Shown here in pieces: positions 1 to 12,050 of a DNA stretch of 64,000 nucleotides. The stretch lies in NCBI GenBank assembly GCA_015178975.1, contig WHVD01000205.1, positions 1 to 64,000 on the forward strand. Reading direction: 5' to 3'. Position 1 is the stretch's first letter. Every line of letters begins with the position of its first letter. The DNA comes from Hysterangium stoloniferum. Its lineage: Eukaryota; Basidiomycota; Agaricomycetes; Hysterangiales; Hysterangiaceae. The notes below the pieces were generated by a model. That model made no database searches. It saw only the letters and a list, made by a program, of their open reading frames with translations, and was not told where the DNA came from. Both the position numbers and the translations under genes were made by a program.

Positions 1-3000
1 TGGGCTCGAGCGATGGAATCCCGCGCCATCTGCCGATGATTTTCTAGCTCGAGGATCCATTGGTCGGCCATAGGGCTGTCTGATAGTTCTCTAGGAACTA
101 GGGGCTCGTCACCTCCTAGAACTCGAGACATTCCTCTTGGGAGGTATCCCATTAATAAGAAGGCCCGGGGCGTAGTTTGTGGAACTGTGAACAGTCGAGT
201 TGTATGCGTGAACAACTACCTCAATCCACTGGGACCAGCTTTCTTTAGCAGAGGCACAATAGGCTCGAAGCATCTGTTCTATGGTCGCGTTCATATTCTC
301 CGTTTGCCCATCCATTTGAGGATGATGAGCCGAAGATACCGCAAGGGTGGTACCATAGATCTTACAGACTTCCCGCCAAAACCTGCAGGTCCATCTCTTA
401 TCCGGTCACAGATTATTCGAGAGGGCAGTCCGAAGGGGCTTGCTACCTGTTTGACAAATATTCGTGCGAATCCTTCAGCTGTAAGGTTCGAAAAGGTAGG
501 TATTGTAATAGCGTAACGCGTCAATTTATCAACGGCAACGAAGACTGCGGAATACGAATCCTTTCCTGAATCGGGTAGTCCAGTGATCAAGTCCATAGAA
601 ACTACCTCGAATGCCTAAAAGGTACGTCAGCCGGTCTGAGGGCTCCTTGACGAGCGGTGCGATCGACTTTGGTTTTTGGCAGATATCGCAGGTACGCGCG
701 TACGACACGCAATCTTGTAGCATTCTCGGCCAAAAGAACCGGTCTTTTCATCAGGTTGAACAACCGCTGGCCTCCGGCATGTGCTCCCTCAAAAGGGTTA
801 TCATGCACCAACCTTAGAATCGAGTTAATCATGGTTCTGGGTACACAGACTCGACTTTTCCAGTCCGAGTCGCGAAAGTACAGGAGTCGGTTTGCTCCCA
901 CGAAGTAGTGAGAAGGAGTAACAACCGCGTTGGGTGAAGGGGTATCTAAAGCGTAGAGATTCCTGAAAACCGGGTCCTTTGAATAACCCTCTAGAAATTT
1001 CTTTATATATCCCTCCTCGATGCTGATTAGTAGCTGAGGATGACGCAATGCGAAGTCGGACTCGTCTTCCTGGTCATTCCTTATTGCGTTATGAGTATCC
1101 CATTCTGACCGTCGGACCTTTTGAGTTACTCTGAAAGGCTCCATAGAATCGAGTATGGTAGAGAAGACCGCTTTCTTAGCGGGTTCGTCTTTCCATAGTT
1201 TTTCCTCAGTATTATTGTCCAGAGAAGTCGAGGTGATAGCCTGCAAATCATCTCTAATAGGGCTCACGAAGGCTGGTACCCGAGGGAGTCTGGACAGTGG
1301 ATCCACGTTGCTGTGAACTCTCCCTGCTCGATGCAAAATCTCGAGACCTGGAAATGCAGCGTATATCGCCCCCCATGCGGCTAGTCGACGATTAGTGTTC
1401 TCGTAAGATCTAGCCCATTGCAGAGCTGCATGGTCCGTAATGAGCAGGACATGTTCACCTTCAATGAAAGGTTGAAAGTGGACCAGTCCCTCCTTTGCTG
1501 CTAATGCTTCCCGTTCAGTAGCAGAATAGTTACGCTCCACGCTTTTCAGCGTGCGACTCCAATATGCAATGACTCGTTCAACAGTAACTTCGGTCGCCTC
1601 AAAAGTGGATCCCCACGAATCCGACCACTCAATCTCGGGCTGTTTGGTTTTGTACCGATGAACAAAGGATGGCACGTCCTGCGCACGGTCAAAAGCCAAT
1701 TTGGCTTGGGCATAGATTTTTGTGTCCACTAAATCTCCTAAAGCCATCTTCTGGACTTGTTGGAGGCAACAACCCAAGGCAAAATCCGAAGCGTCCGTAT
1801 ACAATCGGTAGGGCATCCCACTAACTGGATGTCCCAACACTGGAGCTGATCCTAATGCGGTTTTAACATCCTCATAAGCTCGGACATGTTCAGCAGTCCA
1901 CGTCCAAGGTGTTCCCTTTTTTAGGAGCGAGAATAAAGGGGACACCATCCATGAATAAAATGGTATATATGCTGAAAAGTAAAGGACCATTCCAAGGAAC
2001 CGTTGTAGATCAGAAACCTTAGTGGGTGGGGCCAATTCCAATATAGCGCGAACTTTTTCTTGGTGGGTTGAAAAACCCAGCCTAGATACTTTATGACCCA
2101 ATAACAATATCGAATTATATCCGATAAAACATTTCTTGGGAGAGAGAGTGATACCGGCCGAAGCGATAGCGCCAAGCACCTGATTCAGGTGAAGCAAATG
2201 ATCATCCCAGTTCTTAGAGAATATGACTATGTCATCGATGTAGACTAAACAAAAAATCCACAAGTAGGGTGCTAGAACTGTTTGCATGACGCGCTGAAAT
2301 GTAGAGGGGCCGTTTCTGAGCCCAAATGGCATCCTTTTAAATTGCCACAGCCCTCTATGGGATCTAAAGGCTGTTTGGGCTTATTGTCCTCCAACATTTC
2401 TAATTGAGTAAACCCGGCCAGCGCATCGAAAGAAGAAAGAACATTTGACCCCGACAGCGCTTGCATAATCTCCGATTGACGTGGTAAAGGGAATTCGTCT
2501 GGAACAGTGAGATGGTTAAGTTTCCGATAGTCGATGACCACCCGCGGTGTACCATTGCGATATACTACAAAGGCTGGCGCTCCCCAGGGGCTTTTAGATG
2601 GCTCAATGACACCCTGTTCGAACCAGGTATCCATTTGCTCGTCTATAACTCTCCTATTGGCAGGGGACGAGGGGAACATAGGCATGGATATGGGCTGAGC
2701 GCCCTCTTTCAAGGGGACAGGGACTCTACATTCCACTTGCCCTAACCGTCCGTCGACTCTGAAAGCCTTAACGTTCTCAGTCAAAACTGATCTGAGACAT
2801 GGCAGGACCTCTGTTGGTATATCCGGTCCCAAATTGACTAACTTGTGAAGATCCTCTGAGGCAAATTTCTTATTATCAGCCACTGCAGCCGTCTTAGGAC
2901 CAGGCGGTTCGAAATCGTCTGCAATCTCTGGTTCAACAGGTGGCTTAGGCCTTTCTGAGGTGACTTGACGGTCCTCCTCAAGTTGAGAGAGACTTTCAAT

Positions 3001-4494
3001 AAGGTGTGCAATCTTGGTCGCGCCTGCTACCATTAAACCTTTCTCCTCGAGTGACCTGGGCTTGTGAGCCCAACGAGCAGGGTCATGAATTATCCCTATT
3101 GTCTCCCCTCGTCGGATAGTCTTAGGGGTTAGCGATGGATTGGCTAAAGGTACTGCCGCACTATTCCTTGAAATTGCCGTGATTGGTGTGGCTAATATAG
3201 AACCGTCCTCATTTTGCAGTACAATTCCTTCAACAATCCATTCCTCGCCCTTTAGATCTTCAACAAAAATAGGCACTAGTCTGGCTGACTCTGGATCGAT
3301 AGTGCAATCCTCCAAGGCTCGCGCGACTCTTTCAGTACGCACACCTTTATCGGGGAGAGAGGTGAGTTTGGATGACTCCTTCTCATGCTTCCCGAAAGGG
3401 GCCTTATTGACGGTGAAGGTCAAAGGTTGAGGTTCCTTAGAAGAGCTGGCTGGAATAAAACCCTGTCGTCCCGGGAGAATAAGTCTAGATCCCAACGGCT
3501 GATCTCTTAGAGTACCAATTTCATAATTAATATGGAAGTCTTCTCCCAAAAGAATTGGCACCGTCATTCCTCTAACGACATAAGTTTCTGCCGCGAACTT
3601 CAGTAACATTCCACTGTCGTCCTCCAGGTAAATGGGGACATTAACATATCCGATAACCTTAGTGTTACCCGCTCCCGTGTCCATTCGAATTTTAATGCGT
3701 TCGGGTGAATCGGGAGTTCCTACATGACCGAAAACATGGAGCGCTGCAACTCCTATGCTAGAGTAACCACTGGGAGGATCCCGTTTTCGATAAAGGATTG
3801 TAGTATCCTCCTTCATCAGACGACTGGGACGAGGGTATTGGATTCGAGGCCTCTTACTTTCCTTGCGCAGGGACAAGATTACGTTCCTGCGTTCACTTCG
3901 GCAAGGAACACGCTTCGAAGGGGAATCCAATACTGGATCGTCGTCGCTGTCCTCCGAATCCGAATTCTCGTACGGTAGTAAATCGGGGGGGTTCCCGGGA
4001 TCAAACGGGAATGTGTCAACATCAGCTCCAGGCGAACAGAGCGAATTCGAACTGATTTGTTCGTGAGAATCTCCAGTCTGACAGTAGTCCTCGGTCAGGC
4101 CTTCAAGGTCCTGCCGATGAACACTCAGCCGGTCTCCTTTTTCGAAGAAATCTGCAGCGAGTATGGATACGTAAGCTTCAGACAGAAGAGCTTCACCAGT
4201 CGTTCAATTTTCCTCCCTCACTAATTTGTCTTCGACATGGGGCGAATAAACGGAAACAAAAGTCAATTCGTCATCAGAGTTATTTACTTGTCCTTGTATA
4301 GATAGTCCATGAACCGCTTCATATAACCTTTGCTCCTCAGCTTCCTCCGACATATCCTGTGCGGAGCATTTGTTGATAGAGACATAATGAGACATTTTGC
4401 CAGCTTGAGGGCAGTCTATCTTAAAATGCTCCGGACTTCCACATATCCAACATTCCTTGGTGGGTTTGACCGAACTCCTCTTGTTACTCCTCTC
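1..4494 (-). pseudogene. Element A pol: zinc knuckle, protease, RT, RNase H, integrase (broken)
   Basis: The minus strand from 4494 downward carries a CCHC knuckle (CWICGSPEHFKIDC, about 4430), then a TGA stop at 4204-4206. Protease motif DTGAG lies near 3680 with a distal ILLGEDF. The RT has YIDD near 2240 (VYIDDIVIFS), and RNase H has YTDAS and ITDHAALQW. The integrase HHCC region is split by a frameshift near 720. The core begins MDLITGLP near 595, and its catalytic glutamate lies in HHPQMDGQTE near 315. Indels break the frame near 2340 (between RT halves), 720, 410 and 120. Reading continues past the left edge, so any C-terminal targeting domain is not visible. The polyprotein would process, reverse-transcribe and integrate the element; this copy cannot make it. 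Confidence 0.9.
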
Positions 4495-5443
4495 TGTTAC
4501 GACCGTGTCGTAACCCATGTCGCAACCCGATGGTCTCCGAGAATACTACAGTCTATCGATGTTCCAAGTTATTGATCAAGTCATCATTTCGGCAACCTTC
4601 GGAATACCGACACTGACGTATACCTTCACGGCGATCAAACCTCGTTTACGCCCCTGTCAAAATATACTCTACCATCTGGTTATGCTTTGATACGTCCCCT
4701 TTCATTATGATGATCCGTTTTACTCTATGTTTCACATATGCCCATATATACCTGTAGCCCGTGGACTATTCCCTTTTCTCGTAATTCCGCTCTCGGCTAA
4801 ATCTCGGCTTCCGATCTTATCGTAACTTTCCGGTTCCTAGTCAAGCTTATTTGTCAATGCCGTTTTCCGCTCTTCCCTTAGTTAGTAGTTTCTAGACGCC
4901 GATAACCCATATATAAACCCACTGTAATGTAACTACTAGACAATCAGAATATCGACTTAGATCGACTTAGAATATCAACTTAGATCGACTTAGATACCCT
5001 CTAATTTCCGACTCCATTATCTATTCACGACCACCACATTCCGACTCCATCCGATTTACGATTCAACCTACATTTACGACTTCAACCTCTAATCTCCGAC
5101 TCTCAGTCTCCGACTCTCTCAGTCTCCGACTCTCTCAGTCTCCGACTCTCTCAGTCTCCGACTCTCTCAGTCTCCGACTGTCTCAGTCTCCGACTGTCTC
5201 AGTCTCTGACTGTCTCAGCCTCCGACTCTTGGTCTCCGACCCCTCAACCCAACCCTCAACTTATCCTTCGGTTTCCGATCGGTAGTTTACCGAGAGGTTT
5301 ACTTGACAGGACTAGTTTTCGCCCGCCCGAAATTTAAGGACACCTGACGGTAACTTGCGAGGGCGCAGCACATAAGCTGAAGCCAAGTCCTTCCGTTCGG
5401 TCCCTGTCGGCCAGCCGACATCTGTCAGTTTCTGCTCTTAACA
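4495..5443 (+). repeat. Left (5') LTR of element B
   Basis: The LTR is 949 bp with TGTTA/TAACA ends. A TATATAAA box at 4910-4917 fits the element promoter. It holds two internal tandem arrays: about two units of a 23-bp repeat (GACTTAGAATATC type, 4945-4995) and a run of about 16-17 bp units (CTCTCAGTCTCCGACT type, about 5097-5225). No tRNA-like primer site starting with TGG follows at 5444. Confidence 0.92.
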
Positions 5444-7640
5444 GTATATTCTGATTTCTACTCGCAAACCCGTCCTTATGTCTATTCAATTGTTCATCAC
5501 TCCACATCGGCATCGTATTACTTATCTTTTACAGAACCCTTTTGTGTTTTCAGACATCATTCTGATTTCCAGATGCAAAGATAAGTTAATGGCCAAAGCT
5601 GATCCTGTTTTACATCTATTCCACTCATTTTGCCCTGCTTCGATCCTTGTTTCGTCCTGCCCCTGGTTTGCTCGGCTCCCGATTATCTCCGGATATTCCG
5701 AAAGGACTAATTTACCACTAGTCACCATACTATCGGAATCCGTCAGCCTCCGGAAATATGCTTTGCCTGTCATTTACCTTGATGGTATATTATGGATTCA
5801 AGTTCGCAATGTGTTGACCACCTAGTGCTTGGTTTTCTTTACAGATATACCTTCCTAAACCATTGCTCATAACTCCAAATCGACATCGCCTTGCTTACCC
5901 TTGTTCTTTGCCTCGCCTTCAGACCTTTTTCGGGTCCCGACCCCTTTTCCAAACTTTTGTTTGGACCCTTTTCCGACCTACCCTTTGGTCCATGCTGTCC
6001 CATGCATGTTCCTTGCTTTGTCACTACCTTCCGACCCATTCTCCGACTATTCGGATTCCTCTCAACCTCTGCATTGATTCCTACAATGACTCTCCAGACG
6101 TTCCGGTTTTTTCGGCAGGTCGGACTCCGAGTCAGGAAGATTTTATGCAGTACCCATCTCTCATCGGCTTTTGCAACCTGGATACATTCCAAACTGCAAT
6201 ACGCTTTCCGGTTCCCTTCTGGGACATTTTCTGGCTCTTTTCAGTTTCTCTGAGGAGCATTTACCTGTTTCCCTTGTGGAACAAATCTGGACGTCACCCC
6301 TTTGACTAGCAGTATGAGTTGCTTGATTATTTCTAGGATACCACTGTCTCACCCACTATAATCCGTTGATTTCCGGGTATTGAGCAGTAAATTTTCCGAA
6401 ACTTCCGATGCCTCTCATTTGACTGTATTGGTCTGCTCTGAATATTTTCAGACATCTCTGGCCTTCGGGCAACCCTTTGCCTTTCTGGGCATTTCTGGCC
6501 TTTTGGTACCTCTGGTTCCTTTTGGCATGTTCTACTCTTTCAGTCAACTTTGGATTCTTCGGATTCCTTGGATTTCCGGACTTTCCGGAATCTTCGGACC
6601 CTTTGGATTTCAATTACCTGTTGAGTATATGCTCGTGAAGATCAGTTTAATCTGGCTTTTCAGGCATCTCTGGCCTTCGGGCAACCCTTTGCCTTTCTGG
6701 GCATTTCTGGCCTTTTGGTACCTCTGGTTCCTTTTGGCATGTTCTACTCTTTCAGTCAACTTTGGATTCTTCGGATTCCTTGGATTTCCGGACTTTCCGG
6801 AATCTTCGGACCCTTTGGATTTCAATTACCTGTTGAGTATATGCTCGTGAAGATCAGTTTAATCTGGCTTTTCAGGCATCTCTGGCCTTCGGGCACCCAT
6901 GGCCCTTCTGGGCCTAGCCTTTTCGGCATCTCTGGTCTTTTGGCTTACCACTCTCTCACTTAAACTCGGATTCCATGGTTATTTCCAAACTTTCCGGAAC
7001 CCTCGGAACTTTTGGATTCTTCGGACTTACGGACTTTCCGGAATTTCCAGACCCTTTGGATCCTACTTATTTGTTGAGTGATTGTTTGCTGAGATCAGTT
7101 AATCCAGCCTTTCAGGCACTTTTGGCCTTCGGGCAACCCTCAGCCCTTTTCTCGGGCACCCCTGGCCTCTTTTGGCACTCTTGGCCTTCGGGCAACCCTC
7201 GGCCCTTTTTGGGCACCTCAAGCCTTTTGGCATATTTGGCCTTTTAGGCATTTATGGCTGTTTTCGGCATGTTCAACACTTTCACTTAACTTCGGATTCC
7301 TCAGATTTCCGGACTTTCCGGAATCCTTGGACCTTTCCGTTCCCAATTATCTGTTGAGTGTTTGCTTGCCAAAAATCAGTTTAATCCAGCCTTTTCAGGC
7401 AAACTTTGGCCTTCGGGCAATCCTAGCCTTTTGGATCCCTGGCCTCTCTTCCGGCCTTTTCAGCCCTTTTGTCCGACTTCAAATTCTGTGAATTTTCCGA
7501 CCTTTCTGGAAACTTCGGACTTTCCAAAACCTTTGGATTTTCGGAATTTCTTGGACTTCCGAAATCCTCAAATTTTCAGGACCCTCAGACTTTCCAAAAA
7601 CCTTGGACTCTCCAAATTTTAACTCTTTATTGAGTTTTCC
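5444..7640 (+). repeat. Degenerate tandem repeats replacing the 5' coding half of element B
   Basis: From about 6440 the sequence is built of units containing GGCCTTCGGGCAACCC and GGATTTCCGGACTTTCCGG. Two adjacent units (about 6448-6660 and 6661-6873) are nearly identical with a period near 213 bp. Units become progressively divergent to about 7640. Upstream (5480-6350), looser copies share a heading of the ACTCCACATCGGCATCG type at about 5500 and 5875. Long open frames here (Phe/Pro/Leu-rich) are by-products of the repeat and show no known domain. Gag, protease and RT would be expected at this position. Confidence 0.8.
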
Positions 7641-7839
7641 CTTCTTGCCATGATTGTTTTTATCTTGGTTTTTTTAGCATATATGGCCTTTTGCGCCATT
7701 CCAACCCTTTTAGCATACTTGGTCTTTTGGCACCAATGTTTCGACTCAATTTCAGATTTCCGGATTTTTCCGACCTCTCCAAACTTTTGGAAACTTCGGA
7801 TTCCGAAAATGCCATCACCTGGCCCTTCTCCGAATACCC

Positions 7840-10440
7840 TTCTGCCTTCAATATGGTCATCCGCTTCCGTCCTGGCCGCCTTGGTGGAAAACCCGACGCT
7901 ATGACTAGACGATGGGACATCTATCCTAAAGAGGGGAGTAGCGACTACGCCACAGTTAATCTGGATAATTTCAAGCCTATGTTTTCATCCGAACAACTGT
8001 CCGAGTTAATCCGAGCTACTGTTAAGAGCAGAAACTGACGGATGTCGGCAGACCGACGGGGACCAAACGGAAGGACTTGGCTTCAGCTTATGTGCTGCGC
8101 CCTCGCAAGTTACCGTCAGGTGTCCTTAAATTTCGGGTGGGCGAAAACTAGTCCTGTCAAGTAAACCTCTCGGTAAACTACCGATCGGAAACCGAAGGAT
8201 AAGTTGAGGGTTGGGTTGAGGGGTTGGAGACCAAGAGTCGGAGGCTGAGAGAGTCAGAGACTGAGAGAGTCAGAGACCGAGAGAGTCAGAGACTGAGAGT
8301 CGGAGACTGAGACAGTCGGGGACTGAGAGTCGGAGACTGAGAGTGTCGGAGTCGGAGACTGAGAGTGTCGAAGTCGTAAATGTAGGTTGAATCGTAAATC
8401 AGATGGAGTCGGAATGTGGTGGTCGTGAATAGATAATGGAGTCGGAAATTAGAGGGATATATATGTAAGTCGATCTAAGTCGATATTCTAAGTCGATCTA
8501 AGTCGATATTCTGATTGTCTAGTAGTTACATTACAGCGGGTTTATATATGGGTTATTGGCGTCTAGAAACTACTAACTAAGGGAAGAGCGGAAAACGGCA
8601 TTGACAAATAAGCTTGACTAGGAACCGGAAAGTTACGATAAGATCGGAAGCCGAGATTTAGCCGAGAGCGGAATTACGAGAAAAGGGAATAGTCCACGGA
8701 CTACAGGTATATATGGGCATATGTGAAACATAGAGTAAAACGGATCATCATAATGAAAGGGGACATATCAAAGCATAACCAGATGGTAGAGTATATTTTG
8801 ACAGGGGCGTAAACGAGGTTTGATCGCCGTGAAGGTATACGTCAGTGTCGGTGTTCCGAAGGTTGCCGAAATGATGACTTGATCAATAACTTGGAACATC
8901 AATAGACTGTAGTATTCTCGGAGACCATCGGGTTGCGACATGGGTTACGACACGGTCGTAACAGCTACTTACCTTATACATCCAGTCATGCGCAGTGTTA
9001 TCCTTATGGACACCGAAAATTACATCAAGATATACTATCGGCAATTCCATTAGACCCAGTCACCAAAGCACACCTCAATAACCCGTCCGACCCCGATCAT
9101 TCCCGATGGTCACTCGACCCGCAAGGTTTCATTAAACTTGACAATTGCATATATGTTCTGGACTCCGACACTCTCTGACTTCGAGTTTTACAGCATAAAC
9201 ATGACCACCAGATCTCGGGACATTTTCAGTATCAATTTACCATTGGACTTATCCAAAGAGAAAATACATGGCCCGGTCTCCGAGATTTTGTCAAGCATTA
9301 TTGTAAATCATGCACCAACTGTGCACGTTCCAAATCAAGACGTCACACACCACATGGCCTACTCAACAACTCCCAATACTGGAAAAACCCTGGAATTCAA
9401 TATCAATGGATTTCATCGAACACCTACCGGCATCCAACGGCCATACCGCAATTCTCGTTGTTGTGGATCGGCTTACCAAGCAAAGTATTTTCATTCCAAC
9501 TTATGATACAGTAACATCCATACAGTTGGCCGAATTGTTCAACACTCATGTATTCTCCAAGCATGGCATTTCCGTTGCATGTCACTTCCGATCGCAGATC
9601 CGAGTTCATCTCTCACTTTTTTAGGTCACTCGGAAAAGCACTTGACATGAAACTCCATTTCACTTCCGGCTACCACCCGGAAAGCAACGGCCAAACCAAA
9701 TGCACTAATCAAACATTGGAACAGTACATCAGAGTCTATTACAACTATCAACAAGACAATTGGAAATCACTTCTACCGCTTGCTGAATTCGCATATAACA
9801 ACACCCCAAATGCTACTACCGGCATTTCGCCTTTCTTCGCAAATAAAGGCTACAACCCAAATATCGCTATCCATCTGGAACGCGATCTCACTTCAACCCG
9901 TGCTCAGGACTTTGTCACAAACCTCAACGAGCTACACCAAGAACTTCGAAAGAACATCACATCGGCCCATGAACATTACCAACACTCCACAGATAAAAAT
10001 CGGCTGCCGCCCCCTGAACTCAAGATCGGTGACCGAGTATTTGTCAAAACCGAGTTCTTCCAAAAGCCGAGTTCTTCCGAATGACTAGGCCATCCAAAAA
10101 GCTCGCCAACAAGTACTTAGGACCTTTTGAAATTATAGCACAAGCAGGCACACTCTCTTGAACGCTTCAGCTCCCCGAGAATATGCGTGCAGTACACCTA
10201 GTACAACCTCCGCCTCCACCCATGGTTATTGATGGGGAACCCGAATTCGAGATATCGGAAATCCTAGATTCAAAAATGGATAATCACCGATGTACCTGCA
10301 AACTACTCTATTTTGTCAAATGGACCGGTTACAAAGGTACCGATGAATAAGCATCCTGGATTCTTGCCACAGAACTCAGAAACACATCGGACTTCCATCA
10401 AGCATATCCGAACATATCCGGACCCCTATCATCTACAGCA
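7840..10440 (+). pseudogene. Element B pol remnant: end of RNase H region, integrase, chromodomain
   Basis: Coding similarity restarts near 7840 (segment GGKPDAMTRRWDIYPKEG, the junction after RNase H). A reversed solo LTR at 8020-8963 interrupts it, and it resumes at the duplicated GCTAC. The integrase zinc-binding region (about 9230-9350) and the core (MDFIEHLPASNGH, near 9405) are spread over several frames, so indels are present. YHPESNGQT near 9670 holds the catalytic glutamate region. From about 10240 a chromodomain is visible (EFEISEILD, then LLYFVKWTGYKGTDE) with an in-frame stop near 10348. Chromodomains of this group are thought to steer integration to heterochromatin, which fits the self-nesting seen here. 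Confidence 0.85.
8020..8963 (-). repeat. Solo LTR of family B, reversed, inside element B
   Basis: The LTR is 944 bp. On the plus strand it reads TGTTAAGAGC to GGTCGTAACA, the reverse complement of the flanking element's own LTRs. An exact 5-bp duplication GCTAC flanks it (8015-8019 and 8964-8968), so it is a separate insertion that later lost its internal part by LTR-LTR recombination. It splits the RNase H-integrase linker. Confidence 0.93.
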
Positions 10441-11080
10441 TCCCGACATTTTCCGACACCCATATTTGTGTATCCTGTTCTCTTTTCCTTCACTTCCTCC
10501 TCGGCCCTCTCAGTGGCTGCCAGCAACTCGGCATTCCCTGTTTGCCCCCAGTTAACACTCCAGCCCCTCATAGGCAATTTCCAGTCCATTCGGACACCTT
10601 CCAGCCTTTCCGGCACCTTTCTGTCCTACTGGGTTAGCATTTATTCTCGCACTGCCTTCCACCCTCTGCATTTTGGCATCTTCGGACTTTCGTCACCCCT
10701 GTCCCCCTTGCCCTGTTTTGTCTGCTCCCACATTTTCAGTGTACTCGGATCCCTCGGAACTTCTGGACTCTGTCCCGGACCTTTTCGGACTTTCAGACCT
10801 TATTGGATTTTCGGAATTTTTAGGTTTCCGGACCTTTTCGAGGTTTGAACTTACATTCAAGTATCCCAATATGACCATGGTCTCGTCCTGACCTTCCTCT
10901 CGATCTTGACTTTCCGAATCCTCTCCAAATCCTTTCTGAATCCTTTCCGAACTTTTCCGAACCTTTTCCGAACCCTTTCCAGCACCTTGCCAAATCCCAT
11001 CCCCTTCCGACCTTCCTGCCTTCACCTTATTCTTCAGCACTTTTTGGCCTCCTTGGGATTTCGGCCAAATGGGGGGATAC
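10441..11080 (+). other. 3' tail of element B downstream of the chromodomain
   Basis: No conserved domain is visible. From about 10680 the composition and words (CTTTTCGGACTTTC, TTTCCGGACC) resemble the tandem repeats at 6-7.6 kb, which suggests the same repeat source at both ends of the element. It ends in the polypurine tract before the right LTR. Confidence 0.5.
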
Positions 11081-12050
11081 TGTTACGACCGTGTCGTAAC
11101 CCATGTCGCAACCCGATGGTCTCCGAGAATACTACAGTCTATCGATGTTCCAAGTTATTGATCAAGTCATCATTTCGGCAACCTTCGGAATACCGACACT
11201 GACGTATACCTTCACGGCGATCAAACCTCGTTTACGCCCCTGTCAAAATATACTCTACCATCTGGTTATGCTTTGATACGTCCCCTTTCATTATGATGAT
11301 CCGTTTTACTCTATGTTTCACATATGCCCATATATACCTGTAGCCCGTGGACTATTCCCTTTTCTCGTAATTCCGCTCTCGGCTAAATCTCGGCTTCCGA
11401 TCTTATCGTAACTTTCCGGTTCCTAGTCAAGCTTATTTGTCAATGCCGTTTTCCACTCTTCCCTTAGTTAGTAGTTTCTAGACGCCGATAACCCATATAT
11501 AAACCCACTGTAATGTAACTACTAGACAATCAGAATATCGACTTAGATCGACTTAGAATATCGACTTAGATCGACTTAGAATATCGACTTAGATCGACTT
11601 AGAATATCGACTTAGATCGACTTAGAATATCGACTTAGATCGACTTAGATACCCTCTAATTTCCGACTCCATTATCTATTCACGACCACCACATTCCGAC
11701 TCCATCCAATTTACGATTCAACCTACATTTACGACTTCAACCTCTAATCTCCGACTCTCAGTCTCCGACTCTCTCAGTCTCCGACTCTCTCAGTCTCCGA
11801 CTCTCTCAGTCTCCGACTGTCTCAGCCTCCGACTCTTGGTCTCTGACCCCTCAACCCAACCCTCAACTTATCCTTCGGTTTCCGATCGGTAGTTTACCGA
11901 GAGGTTTACTTGACAGGACTAGTTTTCGCCCGCCCGAAATTTAAGGACACCTGACGGTAACTTGCGAGGGCGCAGCACATAAGCTGAAGCCAAGTCCTTC
12001 CGTTCGGTCCCTGTCGGCCAGCCGACATCTGTCAGTTTCTGCTCTTAACA
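11081..12050 (+). repeat. Right (3') LTR of element B
   Basis: The LTR is 970 bp and matches the left LTR closely. It carries about five units of the 23-bp repeat against two on the left, and fewer of the CTCTCAGTCTCCGACT units. The TATATAAA box is at 11496-11503. A polypurine tract (GGGGGGATA, about 11071-11079) precedes it. Confidence 0.92.

Larger units (their letters stand above)
4495..12050 (+). mobile_element. Family-B chromodomain gypsy element, full length but rearranged, inserted in element A
   Basis: Two direct LTRs (4495-5443 and 11081-12050) start TGTTACGACC and end GCTCTTAACA. They are flanked by an exact 5-bp duplication, CTCTC, at 4490-4494 and 12051-12055. A G-run polypurine tract lies just before the right LTR, giving plus orientation. 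The inside keeps a C-terminal RNase H scrap, an integrase and a chromodomain. Gag, protease and most of the RT are absent, and about 2.2 kb of degenerate tandem repeats stand in their place. A reversed solo LTR of the same family sits at 8020-8963. The two LTRs are nearly identical apart from tandem-repeat number, so the insertion is young. The copy cannot be autonomous. Confidence 0.92.

Noticed and set aside
2272..2400. Programmed frameshift between the RT halves of element A
   Set aside because: The shift falls inside the RT domain rather than at a gag-pol or PR-RT border, and I see no slippery heptamer, so a one-base indel is more likely.
5097..5225. Regularly spaced short repeats suggesting a CRISPR array
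   Set aside because: The units are directly adjacent without unique spacers, recur in every family-B LTR, and the genome is eukaryotic.
5863..7622. Phe/Pro/Leu-rich open frames resembling membrane proteins
   Set aside because: They repeat with the 213-bp DNA unit, shift frame between units and match no domain, so they are by-products of the tandem repeats.
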